Assembly: GCA_012523295.1 (NCBI GenBank)
Contig: JAAYIT010000156.1
Location: 1-45,968 of the forward strand
Reading direction: 5' to 3'
Length of the DNA stretch: 45,968 bases
Source: Porphyromonadaceae bacterium
GTDB lineage: Bacteria > Bacteroidota > Bacteroidia > Bacteroidales > Paludibacteraceae
Shown here: in pieces, positions 43,464 to 45,968 of the stretch
Layout: each line of letters starts with the position of its first letter
How positions within the stretch are numbered: the first letter of the stretch is position 1
Position numbers and translations under genes: made by a program
Notes under the pieces: model-generated
What the model was told of the DNA's origin: nothing
What the model saw: only the letters and a program-made list of their open reading frames with translations
Databases searched by the model: none

Positions 43464-45527
43464 ATGGCAAAAGGAAACATTGGGGTAACGAGTGATAATA
43501 TTTTCCCCGTTATTAAGAAATTTTTGTACAGCGATCACGAGATTTTTCTGCGTGAGTTAGTATCAAATGCTGTAGATGCCACTCAAAAGCTGAAAACACT
43601 GGCTTCTGTGGGTGAATACAAAGGTGAATTAGGTGATTTAACAGTAAGAATCAGTATCGACCCTAAGAAAAAAACATTGACTGTAAGCGACAGAGGAATC
43701 GGGATGAATGCAGAAGAAATTGATAAATATATCAATCAGATTGCATTTTCAAGTGCCGAAGAATTTGTAGAAAAGTACAAAAACGATGCGCAGGCAATTA
43801 TCGGGCATTTCGGACTTGGATTTTATTCGGCATTTATGGTTTCCAAAAAAGTGGAAATCTTCACTCAGTCATACAGAGAAGATTCCGTAGCACAACACTG
43901 GTCTTGTAAAGGTGACCCCGAATACACGCTTGAAGATTCCATAAAAGCGGAGCGCGGAACAGACATTGTCCTGCACATTGACAATGAGAACAAAGAGTTT
44001 TTGGAAGAAGCAAGAATCGAAGAATTACTGAAAAAATACTGTAAATTTCTGCCCATTCCAATCGCGTTCGGGAAAAAGAAAGAATGGAAAAACGACAAAT
44101 ACGAAGAGACCGACGAGGATAACATTATCAACGATACCAATCCGGCCTGGGTGAAAAAACCTGCCGATTTGTCAGAAGAAGACTACAGCAAGTTTTACCG
44201 AGATTTATATCCCATGCAAATGGATGATCCGCTGTTTCATATTCACCTGAATGTAGATTATCCGTTTAATCTGACCGGAATTCTCTATTTCCCGAAAATC
44301 AAGAATAACATTGATATTCAACGAAATAAAATCCAACTTTACAGCAATCAGGTCTATGTGACGGATCACGTGGAAAACATTGTGCCTGAATATCTTACAC
44401 TGCTATATGGTGTGATTGACTCACCGGATATTCCGCTTAACGTATCAAGAAGTTACCTGCAAGCGGATGGTAATGTGAAGAAAATTTCAGGTCACATAAC
44501 CAAAAAAGTGGCAGATCGTCTGAACGATATTTTCAAATCAGACCGAAAGCAATTTGAAGAAAAATGGGACGATGTGAAGCTCTTTATCCAATACGGTATG
44601 CTCAGCGATGAGAAATTTTATGAGCGTGCCGAAAAGTTTGCTTTACTGAAAAACATAGATGGAAAATATTTCACATTCGATGAATACAAAGACTTAGTAA
44701 AAGGAGAACAAAAGGATAAAAACGGTGATTTAATCTACCTTTACGCGAATGAAAAGGATGCTCAATACACTTACATAGAAGCGGCAAAGGCGAAAGGATA
44801 TGACGTGCTGCTGATGGATGGACAATTGGATGTACACGTAATCAGTCAATTAGAGCAAAAGTTTGAGAAAACCCGTTTTGTCCGTGTGGATGGCGATGTG
44901 GTTGATAAGTTAATTGAGAAAGAAAATGCTCAGAAAGTCAATCTTACTGACATTCAAAGAAATGCAATCATCTCCATTTTCAGTTCGCAACTACCCGAAA
45001 TTGAAAAAACTAATTTTGTAGTTACCTTAGAGCAACTTTCTGCCGACAGCAATCCCGTTTTCATTACTCAAAACGAATTTATGCGCCGGATGAAAGACAT
45101 GTCTGCCATGCAAGGCGGAGGAGGCATGATGAGTTTTTACGGTGAAATGCCTGATAGCTACAACCTCGTGGTAAACACCGGTCATCCGCTCATAGAAAAA
45201 CTGCTGAAGGAGGAAGAATCGGCAACTGAAGCTGAAATAACACCTCTGAAAGCTCAATATAGCGAACTAAACAGCAAAGTAGAAGCTTTAAAAGCTGCTC
45301 ATAAAGACAAAAAGGACGAAGAAATTCCCACTGCCGAGAAAGAGGAACTTGACGAACTTCATAAGAAATTAGATGAAATATCTGAAAAAGAAAAAGCAGT
45401 TTACAAGGCTTACGGAGATGAAAACAAACAGGTCAGCCAACTCATTGACTTGGCGCTACTTGCTCACAATATGCTGAAAGGAGAACCGCTGGCTAAATTT
45501 GTGAAAAGAAGCGTGGAGTTGATGTAA
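43464..45527 (+). CDS. htpG: Molecular chaperone HtpG (Hsp90)
   Basis: HtpG is the bacterial Hsp90, an ATP-driven dimeric chaperone. The 687-aa protein has the GHKL ATPase motifs ELVSNAVDA (31-39), SDRGIGM (D76) and GHFGLGFYSAFMV. The middle domain has LPLNVSRSYLQ-like PLNVSRSYLQAD. Towards the C-terminus there is an unusually charged stretch at about 580-655 (EEESATEAEITPLKAQYSEL...KEELDELHKKLDEISEKEKAVYKA), likely a coiled coil inserted before the dimerisation helices. It makes the protein longer than E. coli HtpG (624 aa). A terminator follows, and a shared motif lies upstream. Confidence 0.96.
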   Translation: MAKGNIGVTSDNIFPVIKKFLYSDHEIFLRELVSNAVDATQKLKTLASVGEYKGELGDLTVRISIDPKKKTLTVSDRGIGMNAEEIDKYINQIAFSSAEEFVEKYKNDAQAIIGHFGLGFYSAFMVSKKVEIFTQSYREDSVAQHWSCKGDPEYTLEDSIKAERGTDIVLHIDNENKEFLEEARIEELLKKYCKFLPIPIAFGKKKEWKNDKYEETDEDNIINDTNPAWVKKPADLSEEDYSKFYRDLYPMQMDDPLFHIHLNVDYPFNLTGILYFPKIKNNIDIQRNKIQLYSNQVYVTDHVENIVPEYLTLLYGVIDSPDIPLNVSRSYLQADGNVKKISGHITKKVADRLNDIFKSDRKQFEEKWDDVKLFIQYGMLSDEKFYERAEKFALLKNIDGKYFTFDEYKDLVKGEQKDKNGDLIYLYANEKDAQYTYIEAAKAKGYDVLLMDGQLDVHVISQLEQKFEKTRFVRVDGDVVDKLIEKENAQKVNLTDIQRNAIISIFSSQLPEIEKTNFVVTLEQLSADSNPVFITQNEFMRRMKDMSAMQGGGGMMSFYGEMPDSYNLVVNTGHPLIEKLLKEEESATEAEITPLKAQYSELNSKVEALKAAHKDKKDEEIPTAEKEELDELHKKLDEISEKEKAVYKAYGDENKQVSQLIDLALLAHNMLKGEPLAKFVKRSVELM

Positions 45528-45542
45528 GACCCCTGCTCCTAA

Positions 45543-45579
45543 CCCCTTTCGACTATGCTCATGGCATCGCCTAAAGGGG
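45543..45579. repeat. CCCCTTT...AAAGGGG extragenic hairpin
   Basis: CCCCTTT (45543-45549) and AAAGGGG (45573-45579) form a perfect 7-bp stem around a centre that itself contains ATGCTCATGGCAT, a partial palindrome. This is the form of repetitive extragenic hairpins seen in many Bacteroidota; no second copy is in the window. Confidence 0.45.
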
Positions 45580-45596
45580 AAAATTCAGTAAAACGT

Positions 45597-45639
45597 AAAA
45601 AAAGTAGCGGTTATTTTGAAACTAACAGCTACTTTTTTT
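45597..45639 (+). terminator. Terminator downstream of htpG
   Basis: AAAAAAAGTAGC (45597-45608) pairs with GCTACTTTTTTT (45628-45639), a perfect 12-bp stem ending in a T run. It is 70 bases after the stop codon. Confidence 0.85.
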
Positions 45640-45968
45640 ATTAAACAAATAGTTTTGTTCGTTAAGCAAAGCTATCGGGTGCGGTGATTTTCAATCGCCG
45701 ATTTAGAAATTAATTGATTAAAGAATCGAACATTGTATTCAAAAATCACTAATGTCTGATAAAAATCTTATTTGACTTTCGCAAGTTGTTACAGTCGGCT
45801 ATAAAGCTACCATTGAAAATGAACATGCTGATTATCAGAGCAATTAAGCAAGTTGGGGCTTTGCCCCAAACCCCACTTCATTTTTTGTCTTGACACAAAA
45901 AACGAAGCAAAAAAAGTCAAGACTCCGCCCGCCTCACTCAAAAAATTGGCGTTCAAACGGCTAAATCG

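Larger units (their letters stand above)
45528..45968. other. 441-bp gene-free end of window
   Basis: After the extragenic hairpin and the htpG terminator no reading frame is credible. The end carries two further structures: a GC hairpin TTGGGGC-TTT-GCCCCAA (45853-45869) and an inverted pair GTCTTGAC (45887-45894) / GTCAAGAC (45916-45923) around an A-rich loop. From memory, this GGGGCTTTGCCCC plus CTTGAC arrangement recurs in Bacteroidota genomes as a dispersed repeat. Confidence 0.5.

Overview
The window looks like a chromosomal segment of a Bacteroidota bacterium, most likely of the order Bacteroidales (Paludibacter- or Dysgonomonas-like; the genus is not resolved). The reasons are type IX secretion (T9SS) proteins SprA, PorU and PorV, a surface protein with a T9SS C-terminal sorting domain, a Nudix-regulated xylose cluster of the Bacteroides type, AT-rich spacers, weak ribosome sites and promoter-like TAnnTTTG boxes. 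No rRNA, tRNA, CRISPR array or intact insertion sequence was recognised.

Layout: 2-331 is the tail of an upstream gene. 332-1269 has no gene and carries a cluster of hairpin repeats. 1270-7007 is a xylose cluster: Nudix-type regulator, xylulokinase, xylose isomerase, xylose/H+ symporter. 7204-12851 is the most unusual locus. It holds a T9SS-exported CotH-kinase-like protein convergent with a tight five-gene run: lipoprotein, small exported protein, VTC polyphosphate-polymerase-like protein, DUF4956 membrane protein, DUF2490 outer-membrane barrel. 13360-20727 (minus strand) holds ispF, porV, porU, a fumarylacetoacetate-hydrolase-family enzyme and rex. 21051-25412 has clpB, then a convergent rhomboid protease and a Wzz-like membrane protein. 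25551-36652 has an OsmC protein, ruvA-sprA and dsbD. 36746-37075 is an XRE antitoxin-like gene broken by one stop codon. 37222-45527 has grpE-dnaJ, ahcY, the zwf-pgl pair and htpG.

How the genes fit together: xylose enters by XylE and becomes xylulose-5-phosphate through XylA and XylB, feeding the pentose phosphate pathway, whose oxidative entry is coded by zwf and pgl. SprA (outer-membrane translocon), PorV (shuttle) and PorU (sortase) are core T9SS parts and would handle the CotH protein, which carries the matching tail. ClpB, GrpE, DnaJ and HtpG are protein-quality-control genes; the three transcription units share a TGCCA-N3-TGTC-type sequence upstream that may be a common heat-shock operator.

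Several dispersed repeats are visible by eye: a hairpin family (456-925 and 13222-13354), a ~98-bp element ending exactly at two start codons (12849-12946 and 13843-13941), and a 33-bp repeat downstream of xylA and sprA.
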